A DNA stretch of 37,705 bases from positions 1-37,705 of the forward strand of contig CAZBUB010000026.1 of assembly GCA_964494985.1 (NCBI GenBank). Direction: 5' to 3'. How positions within the stretch are numbered: the stretch's first letter is position 1; each line of letters opens with the position of its first letter. Shown piece after piece: positions 23,855 to 32,726 of the stretch. The notes beneath the pieces are model-generated. The model saw nothing but the letters and a program-made list of their open reading frames with translations. It was not told the DNA's origin and did not search any database. A program made the position numbers and the translations under genes. The stretch is from CAZBUB01 sp964494985. GTDB taxonomy: Bacteria > Desulfobacterota > Desulfovibrionia > Desulfovibrionales > Desulfothermaceae.

Positions 23855-26800
23855 TTATTTGCCGGAGCGGCCATCATCACAGGGCTCATTAGAGTCCTGG
23901 TTTCTGGCCTGTTCAGCCACACCCTGGGTGGTGCAGTATTCACCATCCTGGCCTGGCTCTGTTGCCCCCTGAGCCACTGTTTGTGGCTCATAAACAATGG
24001 GATCTGCCTCAGCCATTCTGCGCAGGATCTCATAGCGCTCCCAGATCTCTTTTTCTATCTGGGCCCGTAGTTTTTTGGCCTGTTCCGGAGCTGTGCGCTC
24101 CAGCAGACTGTATCTGTTTTCTCCAGAGAGAAATTCCTGCAGGGACCCATCCGGGGCCTTGGAGTCCAGGCTTAAGGGGTTCTTGCCTTCCTGGGCCAGC
24201 AGGGGGTTGTAGCGGTATAAGGGCCAGTAGCCGCTTTGTACCGCCAGCTTGGATTCTTCCTGGCTTTTACCCATGCCTTTTTGGATGCCTTGGTTGATGC
24301 AGGGTGCATAGGCGATGATGATTGAGGGGCCAGGGTAGCTCTCTGCCTCATTAAAGGCTTTGAGCAGCTGCTGTTTATTAGCGCCCATGGAGACAGAGGC
24401 TACATAGATATAGCCATAAGTCATAAGCATTCTGCCCAGGTCCTTCTTGCCGGTCTTTTTGCCTGAAGCCGCAAACTTAGCAATGGATCCTAAGGGAGTG
24501 GCCTTGGAGGACTGGCCTCCTGTATTGGAGTAGACCTCGGTGTCCATGACCAGGATATTGATATCCTCGTTGGCAGCCAGGACGTGGTCCAGCCCGCCGT
24601 AGCCTATGTCGTAGGCCCAGCCGTCCCCGCCAAAGGCCCAGACTGATTTTTTGGTCAGCATGTCGTCAAGGCCCCAAATTTGATCCAGGATATTGTTGGG
24701 CTCGGTCTGCAGCAACAACTCCTTGATCTGCCGGCCGTATTGCTTGGATTCCTCTGCCAGGTGCATGGTCTGCAGCCAGTTCTGCATGGCCTGGCGCAGA
24801 TCTTCAGGGATGTCCGTCTGCAATGCTTCCTGAATGAGCTCCGCCAGCTTCTGCCTGCGCTGGTTGACAGCCAGCAGCATGCCGTAGCCGAACTCTGCAC
24901 AGTCCTCGAACAGGGAGTTGCCCCAGGTGGGTCCATGTCCTTCCTGGTTTGTGCAGTAGGGTACAGAAGGGGCTGTCCCGCCCCAGATGGAGCTGCAGCC
25001 TGTGGCATTGGCGATGTACATCCTGTCCCCACAGAGCTGGGTCAGGAGCTTGACGTAGGGGGTCTCCCCGCATCCGGCGCAGGCCCCGGAGAACTCCAGA
25101 AGCGGCTGCTGGAACTGGGAGCCCTTGACAGTGTCTTTCTTGAGCAGGTCCTGCTTGAGGCTGATCTGGGTGGAGAAGTTGTAGTTGGGAATCTGGACCT
25201 GGGTCTGGGTCTGCAATGGCTTCATGACCAAAGCCTTATCCTTGGAGGGGCAAATATCCGCGCAGTTGCCGCAGCCCTGACAATCCAGGGTGTTGACCTG
25301 AATCCGGAAATAGTAGCCTTTGAGCTCCTTGCCCTTGGCCTCCATGCATACAAAACTCTCTGGGGCCTCATCCTTCTCTTCCTGGGTCAGAAGGTGAGGG
25401 ATGATTGCCGCATGGGGGCAAACAAAGGAGCACTGGTTGCATTGGATGCAGTTTTCCGGCACCCATTCCGGGACATTGATAGCCACGCCCCGTTTTTCAT
25501 ACTTGCTGGTGTCTGTGGGAATAGTCCCGTCCGGCTCAAAGGCGCTCACCGGCAGCTCGTCGCCCTTTAGCGCCAGCATGGGCCGCATCACATTGCGCAC
25601 GAACTCGGGCTCCTCTTCTGATTGCGAAAAGCTGTAGTCAGCCGGGGCCTGGGTCCAGGTATCAGGATATTTTATCTCCTGAATGTTCTCTATGCTCTTG
25701 TCTACGGCCTGGATGTTCATGTTGACTACTTTATCGCCCTTCTTGCCGTAGGTCTTCTTGATGGAGTCCTTGAGCAGGTCAATGGCCTCTTCAAAGGGCA
25801 GGACCTTGGAGAGGTAGAAAAACGCGGTCTGCATGATCATATTGATGCGTCCCCCTAAACCTACCTCGGAGGCGATCCGAATCGCGTCTATGTTGTAGAA
25901 CTTAAGGCCGTTACTGGCGATGCCCCTGCGCATGGCAGGCGGCAGATGCTCTTCCATTTCCTGCACTGTGTTCCAGGGGGAGTTGAGCAGGAAAGTACCT
26001 CCGGGCTTGATGCCTTCCAGAACATCGTAGAGGTTGACATAGCTGGGCTGGTGGCAGGCCACGAAGTCCGCTGCATTGATCAGGTAGGTGGACTGGATGG
26101 GCTCTTTGCCAAAGCGCAGGTGGGATACCGTGTATCCGCCTGACTTTTTGGCATCATAGGAGAAGTAGCCCTGGGCGTACATGTCTGTATTGTCACCGAT
26201 GATCTTGATGGCACTCTTGTTTGCGCCCACAGTACCGTCTGAGCCCAGGCCCCAGAACTTGCACTGCACAGTGCCTTCTGGGGTGGTGTCAGTAAAGGAT
26301 TCATCCACTTCCAAGGAGGTCCTGGAGACATCGTCCTTGATGCCCACAGTAAAATGGTGTTTGGGTCCAGCTACATTCATGTTGTCGAACACCGCCTTGA
26401 CCATGGCAGGAGAGAACTCCTTGGAGCCCAGGCCGTAGCGGCCGGCATAGATGTCCGGGAGCTCCTGCCTTTCCATGAAAGCGGTGCAGACATCCAGGTA
26501 CAATGGATCCCCTAGCGCTCCAGGCTCCTTGGTTCGATCCAGAACCGTGATCCTTTCCACGCTGGCCGGCAGTACAGCAAGCAGGGCTTCCGGCACAAAG
26601 GGCCGGTAGAGCCTGACCTTGACCAGACCCACCTTTTGGCCCTGGTTGTTCAAGTAGTTGGCCACTTCTTCTATGGTCTCGCAGCCTGAGCCCATGGCTA
26701 TGATCACCCTTTGGGCCTCTGGATGGCCTACATAGTCGAAGAGCCTGTATTTTCGGCCTGTGAGCTCTGAGACCTTTTGCATGTTGTCCTGTACAATCTC

Positions 26801-27520
26801 AGGCAGTTGGGCATAGAAGAGATTGGCTGCCTCCCGGTTCTGGAAGAATATATCCGGGTTTTGGTTGGTACCCCTTAGATGGGGATGTTCCGGGTTCATG
26901 GCCCTAGCCCGGAAGGCTTCCAAAGCCTCATAGTTCACCAGGTTGGCCATGTCATTGTAGTCGATGAGCTCTACTTTCTGCACCTCATGGGAAGTGCGGA
27001 AGCCTTCAAAGAAGTGTACAAAGGGTAGGCTGGAGTCTAAGGCAGCTAAATGGGAAACCAGGGCCAAGTCCATGGCTTCCTGCACTGAGCCAGAGGCGAG
27101 TAGGGCACAACCAGTCTGTCTAGTTGCCATTACATCAGAGTGATCCCCGAATATGGACAGGGCGTGGGTGGCAACTGCCCTGGCTGTGACATGGAAGACC
27201 CCAGGCAAAAGCTCCCCGGAGATTTTGTACATATTGGGGATCATCAGCAAAAGGCCCTGGGAAGCGGTGAAAGTGGAGGTCAAAGCGCCTGCTGCCAGGC
27301 AACCGTGCATGGTCCCGGCTGCGCCTGCTTCTGACTGCAGTTCCCTGATGGACACAGTCTGGCCAAAGATGTTCTTTCTGCCCTGGGCAGCCCATTCGTC
27401 AGCCACCTCTCCTATGGGCGAGGAGGGAGTAATGGGATAGATGGCTGAGATATCGCTTAAGGCATAGGCTACATGGGCGGCTGCAGTATTGCCGTCAATA
27501 GTTTCCATCTGTTTTTTCAT
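23855..27520 (-). CDS. por: Pyruvate:ferredoxin oxidoreductase, single-chain
   Basis: Oxidises pyruvate to acetyl-CoA and CO2, passing electrons to ferredoxin. Domain order of the homodimeric enzyme: YPITPSSPIGE at the N-terminus; gamma-like and middle domains; a two-cluster ferredoxin domain (CIQCNQCSFVCP, Cys691-Cys701; CQGCGNCADICP, Cys747-Cys757); the thiamine diphosphate domain with Cys814 and Cys817 for the proximal cluster, a further Cys in ATGCSS and one in YAPCINQG; and a tail. The last about 50 residues carry Cys1196 and Cys1214, resembling the disulfide-forming extension that protects the Desulfovibrio africanus enzyme from oxygen. 1221 residues. The start ATG 27520 is preceded by AGGAGAAATT. 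It sits downstream of the Usp gene and upstream of acd. Confidence 0.97.
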   Translation of the reverse strand: MKKQMETIDGNTAAAHVAYALSDISAIYPITPSSPIGEVADEWAAQGRKNIFGQTVSIRELQSEAGAAGTMHGCLAAGALTSTFTASQGLLLMIPNMYKISGELLPGVFHVTARAVATHALSIFGDHSDVMATRQTGCALLASGSVQEAMDLALVSHLAALDSSLPFVHFFEGFRTSHEVQKVELIDYNDMANLVNYEALEAFRARAMNPEHPHLRGTNQNPDIFFQNREAANLFYAQLPEIVQDNMQKVSELTGRKYRLFDYVGHPEAQRVIIAMGSGCETIEEVANYLNNQGQKVGLVKVRLYRPFVPEALLAVLPASVERITVLDRTKEPGALGDPLYLDVCTAFMERQELPDIYAGRYGLGSKEFSPAMVKAVFDNMNVAGPKHHFTVGIKDDVSRTSLEVDESFTDTTPEGTVQCKFWGLGSDGTVGANKSAIKIIGDNTDMYAQGYFSYDAKKSGGYTVSHLRFGKEPIQSTYLINAADFVACHQPSYVNLYDVLEGIKPGGTFLLNSPWNTVQEMEEHLPPAMRRGIASNGLKFYNIDAIRIASEVGLGGRINMIMQTAFFYLSKVLPFEEAIDLLKDSIKKTYGKKGDKVVNMNIQAVDKSIENIQEIKYPDTWTQAPADYSFSQSEEEPEFVRNVMRPMLALKGDELPVSAFEPDGTIPTDTSKYEKRGVAINVPEWVPENCIQCNQCSFVCPHAAIIPHLLTQEEKDEAPESFVCMEAKGKELKGYYFRIQVNTLDCQGCGNCADICPSKDKALVMKPLQTQTQVQIPNYNFSTQISLKQDLLKKDTVKGSQFQQPLLEFSGACAGCGETPYVKLLTQLCGDRMYIANATGCSSIWGGTAPSVPYCTNQEGHGPTWGNSLFEDCAEFGYGMLLAVNQRRQKLAELIQEALQTDIPEDLRQAMQNWLQTMHLAEESKQYGRQIKELLLQTEPNNILDQIWGLDDMLTKKSVWAFGGDGWAYDIGYGGLDHVLAANEDINILVMDTEVYSNTGGQSSKATPLGSIAKFAASGKKTGKKDLGRMLMTYGYIYVASVSMGANKQQLLKAFNEAESYPGPSIIIAYAPCINQGIQKGMGKSQEESKLAVQSGYWPLYRYNPLLAQEGKNPLSLDSKAPDGSLQEFLSGENRYSLLERTAPEQAKKLRAQIEKEIWERYEILRRMAEADPIVYEPQTVAQGATEPGQDGEYCTTQGVAEQARNQDSNEPCDDGRSGK

Positions 27521-27590
27521 AATTTCTCCTATTTTTGGTTCTGGTTCCCTTCTTCTGGAGCTTTACTTGTTCAGAAAAATCTATAGGACT

Positions 27591-27617
27591 TTAATAGAAT
27601 ATCCAATGCCAGGTCAA
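27591..27617 (-). promoter_or_regulatory. Candidate promoter of the pyruvate oxidoreductase gene
   Basis: On the minus strand TTGACC (27617 down to 27612) and TATTAA (27596 down to 27591) are separated by 15 bases, short of the ideal 17. It lies about 70 bases upstream of the ATG in a 153-base gap behind the Usp gene. Confidence 0.35.
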
Positions 27618-27673
27618 TGCAGATGATGATTGGCTGTAGCTAGAGCCATGTTGAGTATAAAATATTCCCTTCA

Positions 27674-28192
27674 CTAGTAGACCGGGTTTTCTAGATCGTC
27701 ATGGAAATCTTTAGGGGTGTTGACGCAAAGCACAGGGATTCGGGAATTGTCAATCACCCTGCGTGTGGTGCTGCCCAGAAAACCAGGGATAAATCTGGTT
27801 TTCCTGTGCGCGCCCATAATTATCAGATCCACATCCAGGCTTTGGGCTGTATCCAGGATAGTTTCTGCAGCCTTGCCTTGTCTGACCATGATTTCTGCTA
27901 CCGGGTCCTGAGAGTCCAAATCACAGGTCTCTTTTGTGCAAAAGTTTTGGATGCGCTTGCGTATTTTGTCCTTAAGCCAGTCCAGACTGTCCTGCTGCAG
28001 CTTTTGTTTTTGCTCTTCAGAGAGATACTGATCCACTATATTTTGAGCAAAGCTGCTCATGGGCTCCAGCACGTGCAGAAAATAAATCTGAGCTTGATAG
28101 TGCTGGGCCTGGCTAATTGCATAACGGAAGATATACGGTGCCTTGGGGCTTAAGGTGGAAGTATACAGAATCTTCTCTATCTTGGGCAGCAT
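27674..28192 (-). CDS. Universal stress protein family member
   Basis: A 172-residue UspA-fold protein inside the lactate cluster. The first strand is KILYTSTLSPKAPYIFRYAI and the conserved LDVDLIIMGAHRKT leads to the C-terminal GFLGSTTRRVIDNSRIPVLCV. The ATP-binding motif is usually G-x2-G-x9-G-S; here it is G-x2-R-x9-G-S, with Arg in place of the second Gly, so nucleotide binding is uncertain. Start ATG 28192 has AAGGAG upstream and a promoter of its own at 28263-28291. Its link to pyruvate metabolism is positional only. Confidence 0.88.
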   Translation of the reverse strand: MLPKIEKILYTSTLSPKAPYIFRYAISQAQHYQAQIYFLHVLEPMSSFAQNIVDQYLSEEQKQKLQQDSLDWLKDKIRKRIQNFCTKETCDLDSQDPVAEIMVRQGKAAETILDTAQSLDVDLIIMGAHRKTRFIPGFLGSTTRRVIDNSRIPVLCVNTPKDFHDDLENPVY

Positions 28193-28262
28193 AACATTCT
28201 CCTTGCTTGTTTAATGCTGAAAAGTTTTAGGATTTGATCCCTATCTTAAAGCAAAGTATGTC

Positions 28263-28291
28263 CTTATACCTTAAAAATCTCCACCAAACAA
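28263..28291 (-). promoter_or_regulatory. Promoter of the universal stress protein gene
   Basis: The minus strand has TTGTTT (28291 down to 28286), a 17-base spacer and TATAAG (28268 down to 28263), about 70 bases upstream of the start and just behind the end of the fused LUD gene. It would allow the Usp and oxidoreductase genes to be transcribed apart from the genes before them. Confidence 0.5.
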
Positions 28292-28301
28292 GTAGGGTAG
28301 T

Positions 28302-30452
28302 TTATTCCCGCTTTCCTGACAGGGCCTCGGCCATATGCAGGACCTGCAGCTTGCTCTGCCTGGCCCTGGCTCCGCCCCTGAGCTGCAGGATGCAGCCTGG
28401 GCAGTCGGTGACTAACAGCTCTGCGCCCAGGCTTTCCACCAAGTCCAGCTTTTTGCCCAGGATCTCGGAGGAAATTTCCGGGAACTTCAGGGAATAGCTG
28501 CCGCCCAGGCCGCAGCAGGACTCTTCCTCCTCATGCTCCAGGTACTTAAAGCCTGCCTCCTGCAAAAGGCTCCTGGGAGCCTTGCCCACTCCCAGTCCTC
28601 GGCAGAGGTGGCAAGGGGCGTGGTAGCAGACCCGGGTGCCTTTACCTGTATCCGGGGAGGTGCTCCAGCCCAGGATATCCTTCAGAAAGGAGCTGAAATC
28701 AATTATCTTTTCTGAGAACTGCTGGGCCTTGACCTGCTGGCCAGAGACATCCTGCAGCAAAAGGGGGTAGTTCTCCTTGAGGTGTGAGCCGCAGGAGGCG
28801 CACATGGTTAAAATATAGTCATACTCGGCTGGATCTATGGCTTCCAGGTTGTGCTTGGCCACTTGCCTGGCTCCCTGCTTCTGGCCCAGCATGTACAGGG
28901 GCAGACCACAGCAGCCCTGTGCCTTGGGAAAGTTTACCTCCACCTTGTGGGTGGGGATCAGCTCTAGACCGGCTCTGAGCTGCTCTGGATAGACAAAATC
29001 CTGCAGGCAGCCGGAAAAAAGGGCTATTCTTAACTGAGGAGCCTGGCTCTTGCTGGCCAGCTTGGGGAAAATGTCCCGGAAAGGGCGTTTGGCCAGGGCA
29101 GGCAGTTTTTTGTAGCTGTGCTCCTTAAGCAGGAAGTGGGGCAGGTGCCGCAGATAGGGCTGGCCCCTGCTGACAGGTTTCTGGGCGTATTTGGCAGAGC
29201 GCAGCAGGCCATGGAAGAGCTTTCTGTTTTGCAAAATCCTGGTCAGGGATCTTTCATGCAGCGGGGCCTGGTCCTCCTGCTGCATTACGTTTTGCACCTC
29301 CTGGATCAGCCTGGGCAGATCAATCCCTGCAATGCAGACTTCCCTGCAGGCCTGGCAGTTCAGGCAGTTCTTGGCCAGCTGCCTGGCATGGGTGCGGCCG
29401 TGGTAGAAATAGGTCAGGATCAGGCCAATGGCCCCGATATAGATATGTCCATATTTATGTCCTCCCACCAGGCGATATATAGGGCAGACATTGGCGCAGG
29501 CCCCGCAGCGCACGCAGCGCAGGGCCTGGGAGAATACAGGATCCTGGGCCAGGGCCTGGCGGCCGTTGTCCAGGAAGACCACGTGCATGATCTTCTGGCC
29601 GTCAGGGGCTGCTGCGCACTCATTCCTGCCGCTGATCCAGGTCACGTAGGAGGAGATGGCCTGCCCGGTGGCGTTTTTGGGCAGGGCCTGCAGGGTAGTC
29701 AGGGCCTGACCTAAGCTGGGGGTCAGCTTGTCCAGGCCTACTAAGGCCACATGCACCCGGGGCAGGGTGGTAACCAGCCTGGCGTTGCCTTCGTTGGTTA
29801 CCAGACCCAGGGTAGCGCTGTCTGCAAGCGCGAAGTTGGCTCCGGTGATACCCATGTCCGCAGTTGCGAACCTCTGCCGCAGCTCCCGCCTGGCCACCTG
29901 GACCAGGTCCTTGATCTCTGTGCCCTGCTTTTGCCCGGTGACCTGGGTGAAGAGCTGGCTGACCTGATCCCTGGAAAGATGGATGGCAGGCATGACCATG
30001 TGTGTAGGGCCTTCATGCCGCAGTTGGATGATCCATTCCCCCAGGTCTGTCTCGATGACTTCCAGGTCCTGCTTTTCCAGGTATTCATTGAGCTGGGTCT
30101 CTTCCGCGGTCATGGACTTGGCCTTGACTATTCTCTGGCAGCTGTTCTCCCTGGCAATATCCGCAATGATCCGGTTGGCTTCCTGCTCGTTGCCTGCCAG
30201 GTGGACCTGAATTCCTTTTTCCTCTGCCTTAGTCTTGAACTGCTGATAGAGCTCCTGCAGATGGCTCAGGGATTGGTCCTTGTTGGAGCTGATCCTGGAG
30301 GTCAGTTCTTTCAGGTCCAGGCCGGAAAAGGCCTTGGCTCTGCCCTGTCTATAGGCCTGCACAAAGTTATCCAGGGCCTTGCGCTGGAAATCCTCCTGCA
30401 TGGCCTCTTTCAGCTGCCTGCGGTATTGCTTCAAGTCTTGGGCAGTTTGCAT
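28302..30452 (-). CDS. Fused LutB/LutA-like protein: LUD, two 4Fe-4S clusters, two CCG domains
   Basis: Probable L-lactate dehydrogenase component, a fusion of two proteins separate in Bacillus (LutB, LutA) and Shewanella (LldF, LldE). The N-terminal LUD domain (about 60-300) contains GITGANFALADSATLGLVTNEGNAR. Two ferredoxin-type motifs follow: CVRCGACANVCP from Cys313 and CLNCQACREVC from Cys363. Then come two cysteine-rich CCG domains (CCGLPLY ... CASCGSHLK and CCGLGGSYSLK ... CPGC), the type that binds unusual iron-sulfur clusters in heterodisulfide-reductase-like proteins. Length 716 residues. ATG 30452 has AAGGAG. This matches the fused gene at the end of the Desulfovibrio vulgaris lactate cluster, as I recall it. 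It is 329 bases behind the LutC-like gene. Confidence 0.9.
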   Translation of the reverse strand: MQTAQDLKQYRRQLKEAMQEDFQRKALDNFVQAYRQGRAKAFSGLDLKELTSRISSNKDQSLSHLQELYQQFKTKAEEKGIQVHLAGNEQEANRIIADIARENSCQRIVKAKSMTAEETQLNEYLEKQDLEVIETDLGEWIIQLRHEGPTHMVMPAIHLSRDQVSQLFTQVTGQKQGTEIKDLVQVARRELRQRFATADMGITGANFALADSATLGLVTNEGNARLVTTLPRVHVALVGLDKLTPSLGQALTTLQALPKNATGQAISSYVTWISGRNECAAAPDGQKIMHVVFLDNGRQALAQDPVFSQALRCVRCGACANVCPIYRLVGGHKYGHIYIGAIGLILTYFYHGRTHARQLAKNCLNCQACREVCIAGIDLPRLIQEVQNVMQQEDQAPLHERSLTRILQNRKLFHGLLRSAKYAQKPVSRGQPYLRHLPHFLLKEHSYKKLPALAKRPFRDIFPKLASKSQAPQLRIALFSGCLQDFVYPEQLRAGLELIPTHKVEVNFPKAQGCCGLPLYMLGQKQGARQVAKHNLEAIDPAEYDYILTMCASCGSHLKENYPLLLQDVSGQQVKAQQFSEKIIDFSSFLKDILGWSTSPDTGKGTRVCYHAPCHLCRGLGVGKAPRSLLQEAGFKYLEHEEEESCCGLGGSYSLKFPEISSEILGKKLDLVESLGAELLVTDCPGCILQLRGGARARQSKLQVLHMAEALSGKRE

Positions 30453-30781
30453 TGATATTCTCCTTAATTGCTGCAGCTATGCTAGCAAGGGCAAGCGGCC
30501 TGCCCGCATTGCTTGCGCAAAGGCGCTGCAGGCGGGCGCTGGCCCAGAGCATTTTGGTTCTGTTTTCTATTTTCAGCAATTTCAGTTGATTTGCTCTGTG
30601 TTTGCATAACCTCGGTTTGAGCTCAGCGTTATGAACAGAAATCCAGAATGATTATGCCTTGCTTGGCTCGGCCTTGCGGGCGAAAACAAGCTTCGCCCCT
30701 ACGAGTTGAACCACAATTGGGGAGGCAGCCGTAGGGGCGGACCTTGTATCCGCCCGGGTACAAGTCAGGGTACGGAGCATA
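30453..30781. other. 329-base gap inside the lactate cluster
   Basis: Contains no gene. Reading toward the fused LUD gene it holds the covarying GC-rich hairpin pair (30677-30756), a possible weak minus-strand promoter (TTGCTG at 30579-30574, 17 bases, CAAAAT at 30556-30551), and a GC-rich self-complementary stretch near 30490-30540 (GCAAGC / GCTTGC). All other intergenic gaps inside the cluster are shorter than half this length. Confidence 0.5.
30677..30756. repeat. Pair of inverted, covarying GC-rich hairpin modules
   Basis: Two copies of one module in inverted orientation. The left is GGGCGAA-loop-TTCGCCC (30678-30684 with 30692-30698) followed by CTACG. The right is CGTAG followed by GGGCGGA-loop-TCCGCCC (30735-30741 with 30749-30755). 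Both have 7-base loops that share CTTGT when read in the same orientation. The stems differ by a compensated base pair (A-T against G-C). The flanks CGTAG and CTACG let the two modules pair with each other as well. Confidence 0.75.
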
Positions 30782-31411
30782 TCAGCTATCCATGAGGATC
30801 AGGATCTGCAGCTCCAGGGGGCCGTGCACGCCCAGGGTGAGAACCCTTTCAATATCCGCGGTCCTGCTGGCTCCGGTGATGAAGGCTAGGTAGACGGCAG
30901 GCCTGGAGAGGATGCTTTGCAGCTCCTTTTCCAGATCAAAGCTGCTGGAATAGATCCTGGAGACAGGCAAAATCGCAGTGTGGATCTCGCTGATCATGGT
31001 GGCCAGGCGCAGATCCTCCTGGCCGGAGTCCTGGACAATGCTCCCGGTTTCTGCGATGCCGAATTCAGCCAGGCTGAGGCCTAAGTCGATTCCTCCCAAG
31101 TGGGCGTGCAGGCCTTGGGTGATCAAAGCGATGTTTTTTTCCCGGCAGAGATCCTTCAAGGTTTCCAGGCTGGAGTCGTCCAAGTTGGGCGCAGCAATGA
31201 TTTTCTCCCAGCTTTTCAGGTTGCAGAGATCCTTGGCCTCAGGGGACAGCTCCAGGCTGCAGCCAGAGGCCAGTACCTGACAGGCCTGCTTTTGGCTGCA
31301 GACCTCTACGCAGTGCTCCAGGGCCTTATCCAGGCTTTGCACCTGATGCACCTGGGCCTGCACAGCCTCTGCCTTTTGTGTGAATGTATCCACAAGTTCT
31401 GTTTGCTGCAT
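30782..31411 (-). CDS. lutC: LutC-like LUD-domain protein
   Basis: Small LUD-domain subunit of the LutABC/LldEFG L-lactate dehydrogenase. The 209-residue protein has the family features FGIAETGSIVQDSGQEDLRL, HTAILPVSRI and the terminal SRTADIERVLTLGVHGP. No iron-sulfur cysteine motif is present, as expected. Start ATG 31411 has AGAGG just upstream, 15 bases behind the preceding iron-sulfur subunit gene, so the two are co-transcribed. Its usual partners are fused in the next gene downstream. Confidence 0.9.
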   Translation of the reverse strand: MQQTELVDTFTQKAEAVQAQVHQVQSLDKALEHCVEVCSQKQACQVLASGCSLELSPEAKDLCNLKSWEKIIAAPNLDDSSLETLKDLCREKNIALITQGLHAHLGGIDLGLSLAEFGIAETGSIVQDSGQEDLRLATMISEIHTAILPVSRIYSSSFDLEKELQSILSRPAVYLAFITGASRTADIERVLTLGVHGPLELQILILMDS

Positions 31412-31426
31412 AAGGTCCTCTTTTGC

Positions 31427-32725
31427 TTAGTGCTCCAGGGTCTGGGCATAGATCTGCACTGGATGCTTGACCTGGATGCCGGACTGTGCATGGGAAAGTA
31501 AATCTATTATCTGCAGCATGCAGGCCGGGCAGCCTGTACAGACCACCTGGGCGCCGCTTCGCAGAATGTTTTGCAATTTGCGCTGCCCTACTTTTTTGGA
31601 CAGATCATAGTGCTGCAGCCCGAAGCTACCGCCCATACCGCAGCATCTATCCGCCTCATCCATTTCCAGGAGCTGGTAATCAGGGTTGGCCTTGAGCAGG
31701 GCTCTGGGCTCTTGATAGACCTGCAGGGACTTTTTGAGGTGGCATGGATCGTGATAAGTAAGCTTAAGCCCATTTTCCGCCTGATCCTGACTTGGGGCAG
31801 GGAGAAAGTTTTTAGCCAGGAACTCATTGATATCCATGGTCTTTTCAGAAATGGCCTGTATCTGTTCCTGCTCCTGGGGGCTGAAGGAATCCAGGAACAT
31901 GGGCCAGATCTTCTTGATAGTCGAGGTGCAGGTGGCGCAGGGAGTGACCAGGGCCTGGAAGTCATGTCCTGCAAAAAGTTGCAGATTTTTCTTCACCAGC
32001 TGTACAAAGGCATTCCGGTCACCTTTGGACAACGCAGGTATGCCACAGCAGGCTTGGTTGGAAGGCATGTAAATACCCACCTGGTGGTGGCGCAATGCGC
32101 GGCAAAGGTCCTGGGCCACATCAGGGAAGACCTTGTCCACCAGGCAGCCCGGGAAAAAGGCGGCCCGTAGATTGCTGGAGCCAGCAGGTTCATCCAGGTG
32201 GGGCACCTTTTTGTGCCAGGGGGTGCGAGCCAGGGGCTGAAAATGCCTGTCCTGGAGCAGGCTGGACTGGAATCTGGCGCAGGAAGAGCCCAGCAGCTCG
32301 TCCGCTGGCTTGGTGAAAAAGCCTTGCACTTTTGAGGCCATGGATACCAGGCTGTTGAAAAGCTTGGGCTTGGTTAGAAAGAAGCGGAACATGGCCTTTT
32401 GGGCCGGGGGCAGACCAAGGTAGCCGTTGATTATGGCCCTGGCCTGCAAAAAGAGATCCAGGACCTTGACTCCGCTGGGGCAGGCAGCAGCACAAGACCC
32501 GCAGAGCAGGCAGTTCTCCAGCCTTTGCTTGACCCCTTCAGGGTCTTTTAAAAGCTCCTGGCTGAGATGTTCCAGAAGCACGATCTTGCCCCGGGCTACG
32601 TCTGTCTCCCTGCCTGTCTCGGCGTACAAAGGGCATGCTGCCTGGCACATGCCGCAGCGCATGCAGGTCACCATTTGTTCTTCCAGCTGGGCCAACATCC
32701 TGGCCAGTTCATGTACTTCAGCCAT
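31427..32725 (-). CDS. Iron-sulfur subunit of D-lactate dehydrogenase (GlcF-like)
   Basis: Electron-transfer partner of the FAD subunit encoded directly upstream. Two 4Fe-4S motifs near the N-terminus: CMRCGMCQAACP from Cys21 and CLLCGSCAAACP from Cys72. Two CCG domains follow (CCGIPALS ... CATC; CCGMGGSF ... CTGCPAC). Length 432 residues, typical of GlcF. Its ATG (32725) starts one base behind the TAA of the FAD gene, whose end supplies the GGGGGC ribosome binding site, so translation is coupled. Glycolate oxidase is the alternative reading, but the lactate permease next door favours lactate. Confidence 0.9.
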   Translation of the reverse strand: MAEVHELARMLAQLEEQMVTCMRCGMCQAACPLYAETGRETDVARGKIVLLEHLSQELLKDPEGVKQRLENCLLCGSCAAACPSGVKVLDLFLQARAIINGYLGLPPAQKAMFRFFLTKPKLFNSLVSMASKVQGFFTKPADELLGSSCARFQSSLLQDRHFQPLARTPWHKKVPHLDEPAGSSNLRAAFFPGCLVDKVFPDVAQDLCRALRHHQVGIYMPSNQACCGIPALSKGDRNAFVQLVKKNLQLFAGHDFQALVTPCATCTSTIKKIWPMFLDSFSPQEQEQIQAISEKTMDINEFLAKNFLPAPSQDQAENGLKLTYHDPCHLKKSLQVYQEPRALLKANPDYQLLEMDEADRCCGMGGSFGLQHYDLSKKVGQRKLQNILRSGAQVVCTGCPACMLQIIDLLSHAQSGIQVKHPVQIYAQTLEH

Positions 32726-32726
32726 G

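Noticed and set aside
24680..25570. 296-codon plus-strand open frame opposite pyruvate oxidoreductase
   Set aside because: It is the antisense of a strongly conserved gene; its length is an effect of GC-rich codons, and the translation shows no domain.
29118..30455. Long plus-strand open frames opposite the fused LUD gene (198 and 234 codons)
   Set aside because: Both are antisense shadows; the minus strand carries clear iron-sulfur and LUD motifs across the same bases.
31571..32170. 199-codon plus-strand open frame opposite the iron-sulfur subunit gene
   Set aside because: Shadow of the minus-strand gene with its CCG motifs; no ribosome binding site.
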